From a beta proteobacterium AAP99 (GTDB lineage: Bacteria; Pseudomonadota; Gammaproteobacteria; Burkholderiales; Burkholderiaceae_C), in NCBI GenBank assembly GCA_001295775.1, contig LJIA01000005.1, positions 354,384-418,383 on the forward strand: a stretch of 64,000 bases of DNA. Reading direction: 5' to 3'. Position 1 is the first letter of the stretch. Every line of letters begins with the position of its first letter. Of the stretch, positions 1 to 7,198 are shown in pieces. Under the pieces are notes generated by a model. The model was not told where the DNA came from, searched no databases, and worked only from the letters and a program-made list of their open reading frames with translations. The position numbers were made by a program, and so were the translations under genes.

Positions 1-225
1 CTGGCCATCGGCACCCAGCGTGCACCACATGAACTGCCCGCGCCCGCGGCAGACTCCGCCACGATCATCGTCATCGGCCCGGAAGGCGACTTCTCCGCCG
101 ACGAGTTGACACTGCTTGACCATCACGGCTTTGCGAGGCTGGGCCTCGGTCCGCGCGTGCTGCGCACCGAAACCGCCGGGATTGTCACGGTTTCGATGTT
201 GACCGCCGTCTGGCGCCTGGTCTAA
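1..225 (+). CDS. rsmE: 16S rRNA (uracil-1498-N3)-methyltransferase, C-terminal part
   Basis: Only the last 74 codons lie in the window; the 5' end is cut off by the window edge. The visible part carries the SAM-binding knot of the SPOUT-class RsmE family: IGPEGDFS followed by an acidic residue, then LGLGPRVLRTETA, which forms the trefoil-knot cofactor site. RsmE methylates N3 of U1498 in 16S rRNA on the assembled 30S subunit. The TAA stop is at 223-225. The next gene starts 65 bases downstream and looks separate. The family assignment is firm because both motifs are nearly invariant. Confidence 0.93.
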   Translation: MAIGTQRAPHELPAPAADSATIIVIGPEGDFSADELTLLDHHGFARLGLGPRVLRTETAGIVTVSMLTAVWRLV

Positions 226-290
226 ACCGGGCTCCCCGCGCGAGCGCTGCTGCGCCGCGCACACCAGCCACACGAGACGAGGAGCCGATC

Positions 291-737
291 ATGGGACTGC
301 TGGACGGATTGCTGGGCAATGCATTGGGCAGCGTGCTGGGCGGCCAGCAGGCGGGTGGCGGGCAAGGCGCGCTGATCAACGCGGTGCTGGGCATGCTCAA
401 CAACGGCAGCAGCGCCGGCGGCCTGCAGGGCATGCTGTCGCAGCTGCAGCAAGGCGGCCTGGGCGATCAGGTGGCCTCCTGGGTCGGCACGGGGCAGAAC
501 CTGCCCGTCTCGGCCGAGCAGATCATGCAGGCACTGGGCGGCGCGGGGGGCGGTGGCGGCGCAGGTGGCCTGCTTTCGCAACTGGCGCAGCAGACCGGCA
601 TGGGCCAGCAGGACATCGCCGGGCATCTGTCGCAGATGCTGCCGGACGTCGTCAATCACCTCACGCCCAACGGCGCCGTGCCCCAGGGCGGCATTCCGGA
701 TGCACTGCAGGCACTTTCCGGGCTGCTGAATCGCTGA
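291..737 (+). CDS. YidB-family (DUF937) protein
   Basis: A 148-residue protein beginning MGLLDGLLGNALGS, very rich in Gly, Gln and Leu, as in the YidB/DUF937 family. A glycine-rich stretch (about residues 83-93) separates an N-terminal half from a C-terminal half that contains the family-type segment GHLSQMLPDVVNHLTPNGAVP (about residues 121-141). A good ribosome site (GAGGAG) lies 8 bases before the ATG. No signal peptide or membrane segment is visible. The family's biochemical role is not established, so none is given. The gene stands alone between rsmE and the dioxygenase. Confidence 0.85.
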   Translation: MGLLDGLLGNALGSVLGGQQAGGGQGALINAVLGMLNNGSSAGGLQGMLSQLQQGGLGDQVASWVGTGQNLPVSAEQIMQALGGAGGGGGAGGLLSQLAQQTGMGQQDIAGHLSQMLPDVVNHLTPNGAVPQGGIPDALQALSGLLNR

Positions 738-820
738 CCGCATCGCGCACGCCGCGCGCTTGCGGGTAAGTGCGGAGGGCGTGCGCCGAACAATGGCGCA
801 GCATGGCGCTCCAAGCTGCC

Positions 821-1585
821 ATGACACGCCCTGCCCCTACCGCTTTGATCCCGTCCTCATCGGCGTGCCCGCTCATCCGCGCGGCGACCGGTGCAGTTGT
901 TGAACCGCTGGCTGGCGCGCCCTTTGCCGAACAGCCGGAGCGCATCGCCCGGCGCCGGCTGGTGCTCGCGGCCAGCGGCCTGCCTCTGCTCGCGCTGCCC
1001 GGCCTCGCGGGCGCCACTGGCAGCACGGCCCTGCCGCTGACGCCGCGCCAGTCCGAGGGGCCCTTCTACCCTCAGCAGAGCTTCTTTGCTGCGCGCAGCG
1101 ATCTGGACGCCGACCTGCTGCAGGTCACGGGCAGCGCGGCGCTGGCCCGCGGCACGCCCATGGCGCTATCGGGCCGAGTGCTGAACACGCGTGGCGAGCC
1201 GGTGGGTGGGGCGCTGGTGGAAATCTGGCAGTGCGACGCCGGCGGCACCTACCTCTACACCGCCCAGACCCTGCGCCAAGGCGACCCCGGCTTCCAGGGC
1301 TTTGGCCGCACCGTGACCGACGCCCAGGGCCGCTATGCCTTCCGTACCCTGCGCCCCGTGCCCTACGGCGGCCGCGTGCCGCATGTCCATGTCAAGGTCG
1401 CGCTGACCGAGCGCGACATCCGGCGCGATCTGCTCACCACGCAGGTTTATCTGCGTGGCGACGATCTCTCCGGCGACTTCGTCATCCGCAGCGCCCCCGC
1501 CGCCCTGCGCGACCGGCTGATTGCCAGCGTGCAGACCACAGCGGCCGAAGTGCGGGCGAGCTGGGACATCGTCGTCGCGATTTGA
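821..1585 (+). CDS. Exported intradiol ring-cleavage dioxygenase
   Basis: The protein resembles protocatechuate 3,4-dioxygenase/catechol dioxygenase, which use non-haem Fe(III) to open catechols between the hydroxyls. With the ATG at 821 (254 aa) all four iron ligands can be placed: Tyr144 in GGTYLY, Tyr182 in PVPYGG, and His188/His190 in PHVHVKV. The N-terminus has an Arg-rich segment (RIARRRLVLAASG) followed by a hydrophobic stretch ending in LAGA, a plausible Tat-type signal, so the enzyme is probably exported. Start choice is weak: no clear ribosome site is seen, and in-frame GTG 770 and ATG 803 are alternatives. There are no other aromatic-degradation genes beside it. The true substrate is unknown. 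Confidence 0.82.
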   Translation: MTRPAPTALIPSSSACPLIRAATGAVVEPLAGAPFAEQPERIARRRLVLAASGLPLLALPGLAGATGSTALPLTPRQSEGPFYPQQSFFAARSDLDADLLQVTGSAALARGTPMALSGRVLNTRGEPVGGALVEIWQCDAGGTYLYTAQTLRQGDPGFQGFGRTVTDAQGRYAFRTLRPVPYGGRVPHVHVKVALTERDIRRDLLTTQVYLRGDDLSGDFVIRSAPAALRDRLIASVQTTAAEVRASWDIVVAI

Positions 1586-1600
1586 GCCGCCAGAAGGCGG

Positions 1601-1736
1601 TTCCGCTTGTCTGGCGAGGCTCTTCAGGCAATTTGGCCTGAAGAGCCGCATGAAATGGACTTGCATAACTTTGGATCAAGTATTGGCGCGGCTATTGAGG
1701 CCAAATCGGCTGAAGATGCCCGCCAGACAAGCGGAA
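1601..1736. mobile_element. REPIN/MITE-like element, full 136-bp copy A
   Basis: The ends are a perfect 16-bp terminal inverted repeat, TTCCGCTTGTCTGGCG at 1601-1616 and its complement at 1721-1736. Each half contains a hairpin; the left one is GGCTCTTCAGGC (1618-1629), a 6-nt loop, and its complement (1636-1647). The right half is an inverted, imperfect copy of the left half. No protein is encoded. The element lies between two convergent genes. A second full copy of exactly the same length is at 63561-63696. Two inverted REP-type units (a REPIN) or a MITE are both compatible with the structure. Confidence 0.8.
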
Positions 1737-1761
1737 AGCCCTTCTAGCCTTTTCGCCCGAG

Positions 1762-2841
1762 CTAAGGACGCGGGCTGGCGCTCCCACCGTCCACGCCCGA
1801 ACCGCCGCCCGCAGCCAGCTGCGCCGCGGCGCTGCGCTGCATGTATTCGGCAATCCAGCGCCGCAGGTCCGTCCACATGCGCGCCAGCTCCAGGTCGTTG
1901 GGCAGCTCCAGCGCATGCGGCAGCTCGATCGTGAGCACGGCCACGCCGCGGTGCACGCCGCCGTAGTTGCCCAGAGAGCCCGGATACACGCCGAGCTGAT
2001 CCAGATACAGCCGGCCCAGCTGCCGCGGCGGCGAGAGGTTCTGCGGCTTGGGGCCGTCGTAATCCAGCAGGCCGAAGGGCGCGTGTACGGAGATGATCAC
2101 GTCCGGCGCAAAGCGCTCCATCTCGGCCAGCAGCCAGCGGGTCTCGGGTTCGCTGGCCGCCGTTCGGCCGGGAAAGCGCCGCGGGTCCTTGCGCGCGGTG
2201 CCCTCCCACCACTTGCGAGCCTTGGGCTCCCAGCCGGGCGTGGGGAAGTTGCGGTTCAGGTCCACGCCGTTGGCATTGACGCGGGTGGCCGGCCGGGCGA
2301 GCAGACCGTCCGGGTTCATCGCGGGCACGACGCGCCAGTGAAAAGGTACCGGCTGACCGGCGGCTGCGTCGCGCGCCAGCCACTCCGCCCAGCGCAGCAC
2401 GGTGGCCGTGGACGTCAGTTCATCGCCATGGATGCCGCCCACCAGCAGCACGCGCGGCCGACGCAGCACCGCTCCGGGTGGGCGGTCGGCGCCGGGCGCG
2501 GCGCTGGGCCGTGGGCTGGCCACGGGCGCGCCGAATTCGCGCACCAGGATCGGCCGCCCCCGCACGGACTGGTGACCGCTCGGCAGAAAGGCCAGGCGCG
2601 CACAGTCCACCGGCTTGAAGGCGGACAGGCGCTGCACCAGAGCCTGACAGGCCGCCAGATCGCTGCCGGAGGCGGGTCTGGGTGCGGACTGCGCCGGAGC
2701 GGGTGCCGCGGTCGGTGTTCCCGCCGCCGCTGCAGCCGAGGCCGCAGGCGGCTGTACGGCGCTCTGGGCCTGCGCTGCGCACGCCACCAGCAGTCCGAGC
2801 GCCGCGGCAGCGGCTCGGGCGTTCAAAGATCTTGTCGACAT
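1762..2841 (-). CDS. M14-family zinc carboxypeptidase/amidase, exported
   Basis: The protein (359 aa from ATG 2841) starts MSTRSLNARAAAAALGLLVACAAQAQ, a Sec signal peptide with an AQA-type cleavage site, and continues with an Ala/Pro-rich linker. The M14 zinc peptidase signature is complete: zinc ligands in GGIHGDE (HxxE), substrate Arg in ANGVDLNRNFP, third zinc His in ISVHAPFG, and catalytic Glu in LTIELP. It resembles MpaA-type murein peptide amidases and related deacylases, so a role in periplasmic peptide or cell-wall turnover is likely but inferred. The frame stays open upstream to 2958, but that part has no signal-like start. It is divergent from the mla operon. Confidence 0.85.
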   Translation of the reverse strand: MSTRSLNARAAAAALGLLVACAAQAQSAVQPPAASAAAAAGTPTAAPAPAQSAPRPASGSDLAACQALVQRLSAFKPVDCARLAFLPSGHQSVRGRPILVREFGAPVASPRPSAAPGADRPPGAVLRRPRVLLVGGIHGDELTSTATVLRWAEWLARDAAAGQPVPFHWRVVPAMNPDGLLARPATRVNANGVDLNRNFPTPGWEPKARKWWEGTARKDPRRFPGRTAASEPETRWLLAEMERFAPDVIISVHAPFGLLDYDGPKPQNLSPPRQLGRLYLDQLGVYPGSLGNYGGVHRGVAVLTIELPHALELPNDLELARMWTDLRRWIAEYMQRSAAAQLAAGGGSGVDGGSASPRP

Positions 2842-3017
2842 CGAGCTTGAAGTTTGCGCAAACGCGCAGGCAAAGCCGCAATTCCGGCACAAAAGACACC
2901 AAATCTCATCAGAACGGCCCGCGCAACGCGCGTCGAGCGCCCAATTTGCGCGATGCATCCTTGTGGCAAAGCTGGGTTTCGGCGTGTTGCGCCGCAGAAA
3001 GTAACCCGCCGGTCATT

Positions 3018-3023
3018 TAGAAT
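3018..3023 (+). promoter_or_regulatory. Candidate -10 element for mlaF (leaderless pattern)
   Basis: TAGAAT lies exactly 6 bases before the GTG start of mlaF, which has no Shine-Dalgarno sequence. Transcription from this box would begin at or next to the start codon. No convincing -35 hexamer is visible at 16-18 bases upstream, so this is a candidate only. Confidence 0.35.
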
Positions 3024-3029
3024 CCGAGC

Positions 3030-3839
3030 GTGTCCGTCAACATTAGCGCTCTCGATTTCGCCTATGGCCGACCCGGAACCCCCGGTGGCCGCATGATCCT
3101 GCGCGGAATCGACCTGTCGATCAAGCAAGGTGAACTGGTCGCCATCATGGGCGGCTCCGGTTCGGGCAAGACCACCCTGCTGCGCCTGATCGGCGGGCTG
3201 GTCAAGCCAACCACGGGCACAGTGCGGGTATTCGATCAGGACATTTCGCCGCTGGATACCGCCGGGCTGTATGCCATCCGCAAGCGCATGGGCATGCTGT
3301 TCCAGTTCGGCGCCCTGTTCACGGATCTGTCGGTGGCCGAAAACGTGGCCTACCCGCTGCGCGAACACACCCAGCTGACTGAACGCCAGATCCGCGACCT
3401 CGTGCTGCTCAAGCTTCACGCCGTGGGCCTGCGCGGTGCGGCGGAACTGATGCCCAGCCAGATTTCCGGCGGCATGGCGCGCCGCGTGGCCTTGGCCCGC
3501 GCCGTGGCGCTGGACCCGGAGCTGATCCTGTATGACGAGCCCTTCGCGGGGCTGGACCCGATCTCCCTGGGCATCACCGCGCAGCTGATCCGCACCTTGA
3601 ATGACGCGCTGGGCGCCACCTCGATCATCGTCTCGCACGACGTGGCCGAGACCTTCCTGATCGCCGACCGCATCGTGCTGGTGGCCGATGGCCAGATTGC
3701 CGCACATGGCACACCGGCCGAACTGCGCGAGAGCACCGACCCGCGCGTGACCCAATTCATCAACGGCGAGCCCGACGGCCCGGTGAAGTTCCACATGCCG
3801 GCGCCGCGCACGCTCGAACAGGATTTCCTCGGCGCATGA
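3030..3839 (+). CDS. mlaF: Mla phospholipid transport ATP-binding protein
   Basis: A 269-residue ABC ATPase. Walker A GGSGSGKTT is at about residues 41-49, the signature ISGGMARR at 145-152 and Walker B LILYDE at 165-170, with FAGLDP after it. The family is the Mla/Ttg2A type, which powers MlaFEDB in the inner membrane to move phospholipids between the outer and inner membranes and keep outer-membrane asymmetry. The start is GTG at 3030 with no Shine-Dalgarno, but a -10-like TAGAAT 6 bases ahead. It is the first gene of mlaFED-mlaA-mlaCB and overlaps mlaE by 4 bases. Confidence 0.96.
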   Translation: MSVNISALDFAYGRPGTPGGRMILRGIDLSIKQGELVAIMGGSGSGKTTLLRLIGGLVKPTTGTVRVFDQDISPLDTAGLYAIRKRMGMLFQFGALFTDLSVAENVAYPLREHTQLTERQIRDLVLLKLHAVGLRGAAELMPSQISGGMARRVALARAVALDPELILYDEPFAGLDPISLGITAQLIRTLNDALGATSIIVSHDVAETFLIADRIVLVADGQIAAHGTPAELRESTDPRVTQFINGEPDGPVKFHMPAPRTLEQDFLGA

Positions 3840-4609
3840 AGGCGATCTCCGACCTCGGCTTCTCGGTGCGCCTGTTCATCGCGGCCATGGGCCGCTTTGC
3901 GCGCTTCCTGGTCGACAGCCTGATCAACTCCGTCGGCCTGCTGCTGCGCCCGCGCCTGGTGGTCAAGCAGGTGCACTTCATCGGCAACCACTCGCTGATC
4001 ATCATTGCCATCAGCGGTCTGTTCGTCGGTTTTGTGCTGGCCCTGCAGCTCTACAACCTGCTGGCGCGCTACGGCAGTGCCGAACTCGCCGGTCTGGCCG
4101 TGAACCTGGCGCTGGTGCGTGAACTGGCGCCCGTGGTCACGGCCCTCCTGTTTGCCGGCCGCGCCGGTACCTCGCTGACCGCCGAGATCGGCCTGATGAA
4201 GTCCGGCGAGCAGCTGACCGCCCTGGACATGATGGCCGTGAACCCGATGGCGCGCATCGTCGCGCCGCGCTTCTGGGGCGGCCTGATCGCCATGCCGATT
4301 CTGTCGGTGATCTTTGCGATGGCCGGCATCCTGGGCGCCTATCTGATCGTGGTCGTGCTTGTGGGCATCGACGCTGGCGCCTTCTGGAGCCAGATGCAGT
4401 CCGGCGTGGACTGGTGGGACGACATCGGCCAGGGTGTGATCAAGAGCATTGTGTTTGGCGTGATCGTGACTTCGATCGCGCTGTTCGAGGGTTATGAAGC
4501 CAACCCGACGCCCGAAGGCGTGGCCCATGCCACGACGCGCACGGTGGTGGCTTCTTCGCTGGCGGTACTCGGGATGGACTTCATCCTGACCGCCTTCATG
4601 TTTGCCTGA
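3836..4609 (+). CDS. mlaE: Mla phospholipid transport permease
   Basis: A 257-residue polytopic inner-membrane protein of the MlaE/YrbE (Ttg2B) family. The family core is visible: LVRELAPVVTALLFAGRAGTSLTAEIGLMKSGEQL-type loop at about residues 92-125, then hydrophobic segments and a final helix (VLGMDFILTAFMFA). It is the transmembrane partner of MlaF and binds the MlaD hexamer. Its ATG overlaps the mlaF stop (ATGA), indicating translational coupling. Length and motif order are normal for the family. Confidence 0.95.
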   Translation: MKAISDLGFSVRLFIAAMGRFARFLVDSLINSVGLLLRPRLVVKQVHFIGNHSLIIIAISGLFVGFVLALQLYNLLARYGSAELAGLAVNLALVRELAPVVTALLFAGRAGTSLTAEIGLMKSGEQLTALDMMAVNPMARIVAPRFWGGLIAMPILSVIFAMAGILGAYLIVVVLVGIDAGAFWSQMQSGVDWWDDIGQGVIKSIVFGVIVTSIALFEGYEANPTPEGVAHATTRTVVASSLAVLGMDFILTAFMFA

Positions 4610-4634
4610 GTTTCAGCAGTAAGGATTGCCGCTT

Positions 4635-5150
4635 ATGGAACGCAAGTCCTATGACTTCTTTGTCGGCCTGTTCGTGCTGGCCGGCCTGCTCGCCCTGGCC
4701 TTCCTGGCCCTGCGCGCCGGCAACCTCACCAGCAGCCTGGGCGCGGGCAGCAGCTACGAGCTGACGGCGCGCTTTGACAACATCGGCCAGCTCAAGGACA
4801 AGGCACCGGTGAAGTCCGCCGGCGTGGTGGTGGGCCGCATCAAGGACATCCGCTTCGACACGCAGACCTTCCAGGCCACCGTGACCCTGTCCATGGACTC
4901 GCGCTTCCAGTTCCCCAAGGACACCACCGCCAAGATCCTCACGGCGGGTCTGCTGGGCGAGCAGTACATCGGCCTGGAAGCCGGTGGCGACCCGGACAAC
5001 CTCAAGGCCGGCGAGCGCTTTGCGCGCACCCAGTCCGCGCTGGTGCTTGAAAATCTGATCAGCCAGTTCCTGTTCAGCAAGGCCGCTGAAGGTCCCTCCA
5101 GCCCATCCACCCCGGCCGCTGCAGGCAACGGGGGCGGAGACAAGAAGTGA
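4635..5150 (+). CDS. mlaD: Mla periplasmic-facing MCE-domain protein
   Basis: A 171-residue protein with one N-terminal membrane anchor (FFVGLFVLAGLLALAFLAL) followed by a single MCE domain with the usual VKSAGVVVGRIKDI and LLGEQYIGLEAGG segments. MlaD forms the hexameric lipid-binding ring on MlaFE. The ATG at 4635 is preferred because AAGGA sits about 9 bases ahead; the frame also has a TTG at 4626. Its stop overlaps the GTG of mlaA. The tail is rich in Pro, Ala and Gly, as in other short MlaD proteins. Confidence 0.94.
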   Translation: MERKSYDFFVGLFVLAGLLALAFLALRAGNLTSSLGAGSSYELTARFDNIGQLKDKAPVKSAGVVVGRIKDIRFDTQTFQATVTLSMDSRFQFPKDTTAKILTAGLLGEQYIGLEAGGDPDNLKAGERFARTQSALVLENLISQFLFSKAAEGPSSPSTPAAAGNGGGDKK

Positions 5151-6046
5151 GCTTCGGCGCCTCGGCCGCGCGCTCGCTGCGCGTTGCTACCGCCGTGCTG
5201 GCGCTGGCGCTCGCCAGCGGCTGCGCGTCGCTGGGCAGCAACCCGGCCGATCCGCTGGAGCCGATCAACCGCAAGGTCTTCGCCTTCAATGACACGGTGG
5301 ACCGCGCGGTGACCAAGCCGATCGCCAAGGGCTATCAGGCCGTGGTGCCCGAGCCGGTGCGCACCTGCGTGGGCAACTTCTTCTACAACATGTCGGTGCC
5401 ACTGACGGCGGTGAACAACCTGCTGCAGGGCAAGGTGGTGTCCTTCTGCCAGGACGTCACGCGCTTCACGTTGAACACCCTGTTCGGCTTTGGCGGCTGC
5501 GTGGACATCGCCACGGAACTGGGCATCGAGCGCAACCGCACCGACATCGGCGAGACGCTCGGCCGCTGGGGCGTGCCACCCGGGCCGTACCTGGTGCTGC
5601 CGATCTTCGGCCCGTCCACCGTGCGCGACACGACCACGCTGCTTGCAGACCTGGGCTACAACCCGATCACCCAGATCAATGACGACAACGCGCGCCTGAC
5701 GCTGATCGTGCTGCGCGCCGTGGATACCCGCGCAAGCTTGTTGCGAGCAGAGCAATTGCTCGACAGCATGGGCATTGATAAATACAACGCGATCCGCACC
5801 GTCTATCTGCAACAGCGCCTGAACGCGATCTACGATGGCAACCCGCCCGATCCAAAAGACGAGAAGCCTGCCGACAAGTCCAAGGACAAGACCAGCCAAG
5901 CCCCTCAGGGAGAGCGCACACTTACTTCTGCGCCGACCGCGCTGATGATCGTGCCGATCAAGGCGGGGCTGGCCGGGGTTGCGGATGGAAACACCTCTGG
6001 CGCGCGCGCCGGAACCGCGGGAATGACCCTGCTGTCCCAGCACTGA
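5147..6046 (+). CDS. mlaA: MlaA (VacJ)-family lipoprotein
   Basis: A 299-residue outer-membrane lipoprotein. A signal sequence ends at ALASGC, with Cys as the lipidation site. The VacJ core is clear: DPLEPINRKVFAFND, then GRWGVPPGPYLVLPIFGPSTVRD. In the Mla pathway MlaA sits in the outer membrane with a porin and removes misplaced phospholipids. GTG at 5147 overlaps the mlaD stop (GTGA). In enterobacteria mlaA is unlinked; here it lies inside the operon, as is common in Betaproteobacteria. The last ~60 residues after the VacJ domain are Lys/Asp/Thr-rich and look disordered, making the protein longer than the usual 230-260 residues. Confidence 0.94.
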   Translation: MSFGASAARSLRVATAVLALALASGCASLGSNPADPLEPINRKVFAFNDTVDRAVTKPIAKGYQAVVPEPVRTCVGNFFYNMSVPLTAVNNLLQGKVVSFCQDVTRFTLNTLFGFGGCVDIATELGIERNRTDIGETLGRWGVPPGPYLVLPIFGPSTVRDTTTLLADLGYNPITQINDDNARLTLIVLRAVDTRASLLRAEQLLDSMGIDKYNAIRTVYLQQRLNAIYDGNPPDPKDEKPADKSKDKTSQAPQGERTLTSAPTALMIVPIKAGLAGVADGNTSGARAGTAGMTLLSQH

Positions 6047-6186
6047 ACGCATTGCAGCTGGCGCACATCCCGGCGTCACAAGAAGACACAAGACAAGCAA
6101 CAACAAAGCCGCTGGCTGCCGATTCCCGGTCAGCGTCCTCCTCCCGCCGCACGTTGCGGTAAGCGAATCAACAAGAACTTCACATC

Positions 6187-6825
6187 ATGTTCAAACTGCC
6201 TCAGATCCTCCGCACCCTGATCGCCACCGCCGCCCTGGCCTTTGCCGGCAGCGCGTTCGCCCAGACCGCCGCACCCACCGCGCCGGATGCGCTCGTGCGC
6301 ACCGTCATGGAAGACGTGCTGAACACGATCTCTTCGGACAAGGCCCTGCAGACGGGCGACATCCGCAAGCTCAGCGCCCTGGTCGAACAGAAGGTCATGC
6401 CGCACGTGAACTTCCAGCGCACCACCGCGCTGGCCGTGGGCCGCGCCTGGCGCCAGGCCACGCCGGAACAACAGGCGCAGCTGCAAGAGCAGTTCCGCGG
6501 CATCCTGGTGAAGACCTATGCCAACGCCATGGGTCAGGCCGCCAACGCCAAGATCAACATGCGTCCGCTGCGCGCTGCGGATTCGGATACCGAAGTCACC
6601 GTGCGCACCCAGGTCGTGCCGCAACGCGGCGACCCCATCCAGCTCGACTACCGCATGGAAAAGACGCCCGCCGGCTGGAAGGCCTACGACGTCAACATCC
6701 TCGGCCTGTGGCTGGTCGACAGCTACCGCGCCAGCTTCCAGCAGGAAGTGGACAAGGGCGGCATCGACGGCCTGATCAAGAGCCTGGTCGAGCGCAATCG
6801 CCGCCTTGAGAACGCCAAGAGCTGA
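6187..6825 (+). CDS. mlaC: Mla periplasmic phospholipid-binding protein
   Basis: A 212-residue protein with a Sec signal (LIATAALAFAGSAFAQ) and an MlaC/Ttg2D domain, including LVEQKVMPHVNFQRTTALAVGRAWR and YDVNILGLWLVDSYR segments typical of the family. MlaC ferries phospholipid through the periplasm between MlaA and MlaFEDB. About 140 bases separate it from mlaA, more than elsewhere in the operon, so an internal promoter is possible. Length and motifs are ordinary. Confidence 0.94.
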   Translation: MFKLPQILRTLIATAALAFAGSAFAQTAAPTAPDALVRTVMEDVLNTISSDKALQTGDIRKLSALVEQKVMPHVNFQRTTALAVGRAWRQATPEQQAQLQEQFRGILVKTYANAMGQAANAKINMRPLRAADSDTEVTVRTQVVPQRGDPIQLDYRMEKTPAGWKAYDVNILGLWLVDSYRASFQQEVDKGGIDGLIKSLVERNRRLENAKS

Positions 6826-6841
6826 TCAGCGCACTCCCGAC

Positions 6842-7129
6842 ATGCCTTTCGCTCTGCCCGCAGTCGTCACACACGCCCAGGCGCCGCAGCTGGAAACCCA
6901 GCTGCTCGCCGCGTTGCGCGGCGGTGAATCCGAAGTGGACTGCAGCGCCGTCACGCAGCTGGATTCCAGCCTGATCGCGCTGCTGCTGGCGGCACGTCGC
7001 GTGCGCAGCGATCTGCGCGTGGCCAATGCCACCGCCCAGGCCCGATCGCTCGCGCAACTGTACGGCGTCGAAGCCCTGCTCGGACTGCCCGTTTCGCCGG
7101 CCCAGCATCACGGTCACTCTCACGCGTAA
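6842..7129 (+). CDS. mlaB: MlaB-type STAS-domain protein
   Basis: A 95-residue cytoplasmic protein with a STAS fold: the segment VDCSAVTQLDSSLIALLLAA contains the DSS signature used to contact MlaF. MlaB stabilises the MlaFE complex and its ATPase activity. ATG 6842 is 17 bases past the mlaC stop; an earlier in-frame start at 6806 would lie inside mlaC and is unlikely. The C-terminus is His-rich (QHHGHSHA). Sequence identity in this family is low, so the call leans partly on position. Confidence 0.88.
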   Translation: MPFALPAVVTHAQAPQLETQLLAALRGGESEVDCSAVTQLDSSLIALLLAARRVRSDLRVANATAQARSLAQLYGVEALLGLPVSPAQHHGHSHA

Positions 7130-7166
7130 TGCGTTGAAACGGCCGCCCTTGCACTGAAGCCCTGCA

Positions 7167-7196
7167 GAGACCGCGCGCCGTAAACTGCGCGGTCTC
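7167..7196 (+). promoter_or_regulatory. Hairpin immediately ahead of the ABC ATPase start
   Basis: GAGACCGCGC at 7167-7176 and its exact complement at 7187-7196 form a 10-bp stem with a 10-nt loop, ending 2 bases before the ATG at 7199. The loop contains TAAACT, a -10-like sequence 12 bases from the start. No Shine-Dalgarno is seen. It could hide the start region in mRNA or be a dyad over a promoter. Confidence 0.4.
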
Positions 7197-7198
7197 CC

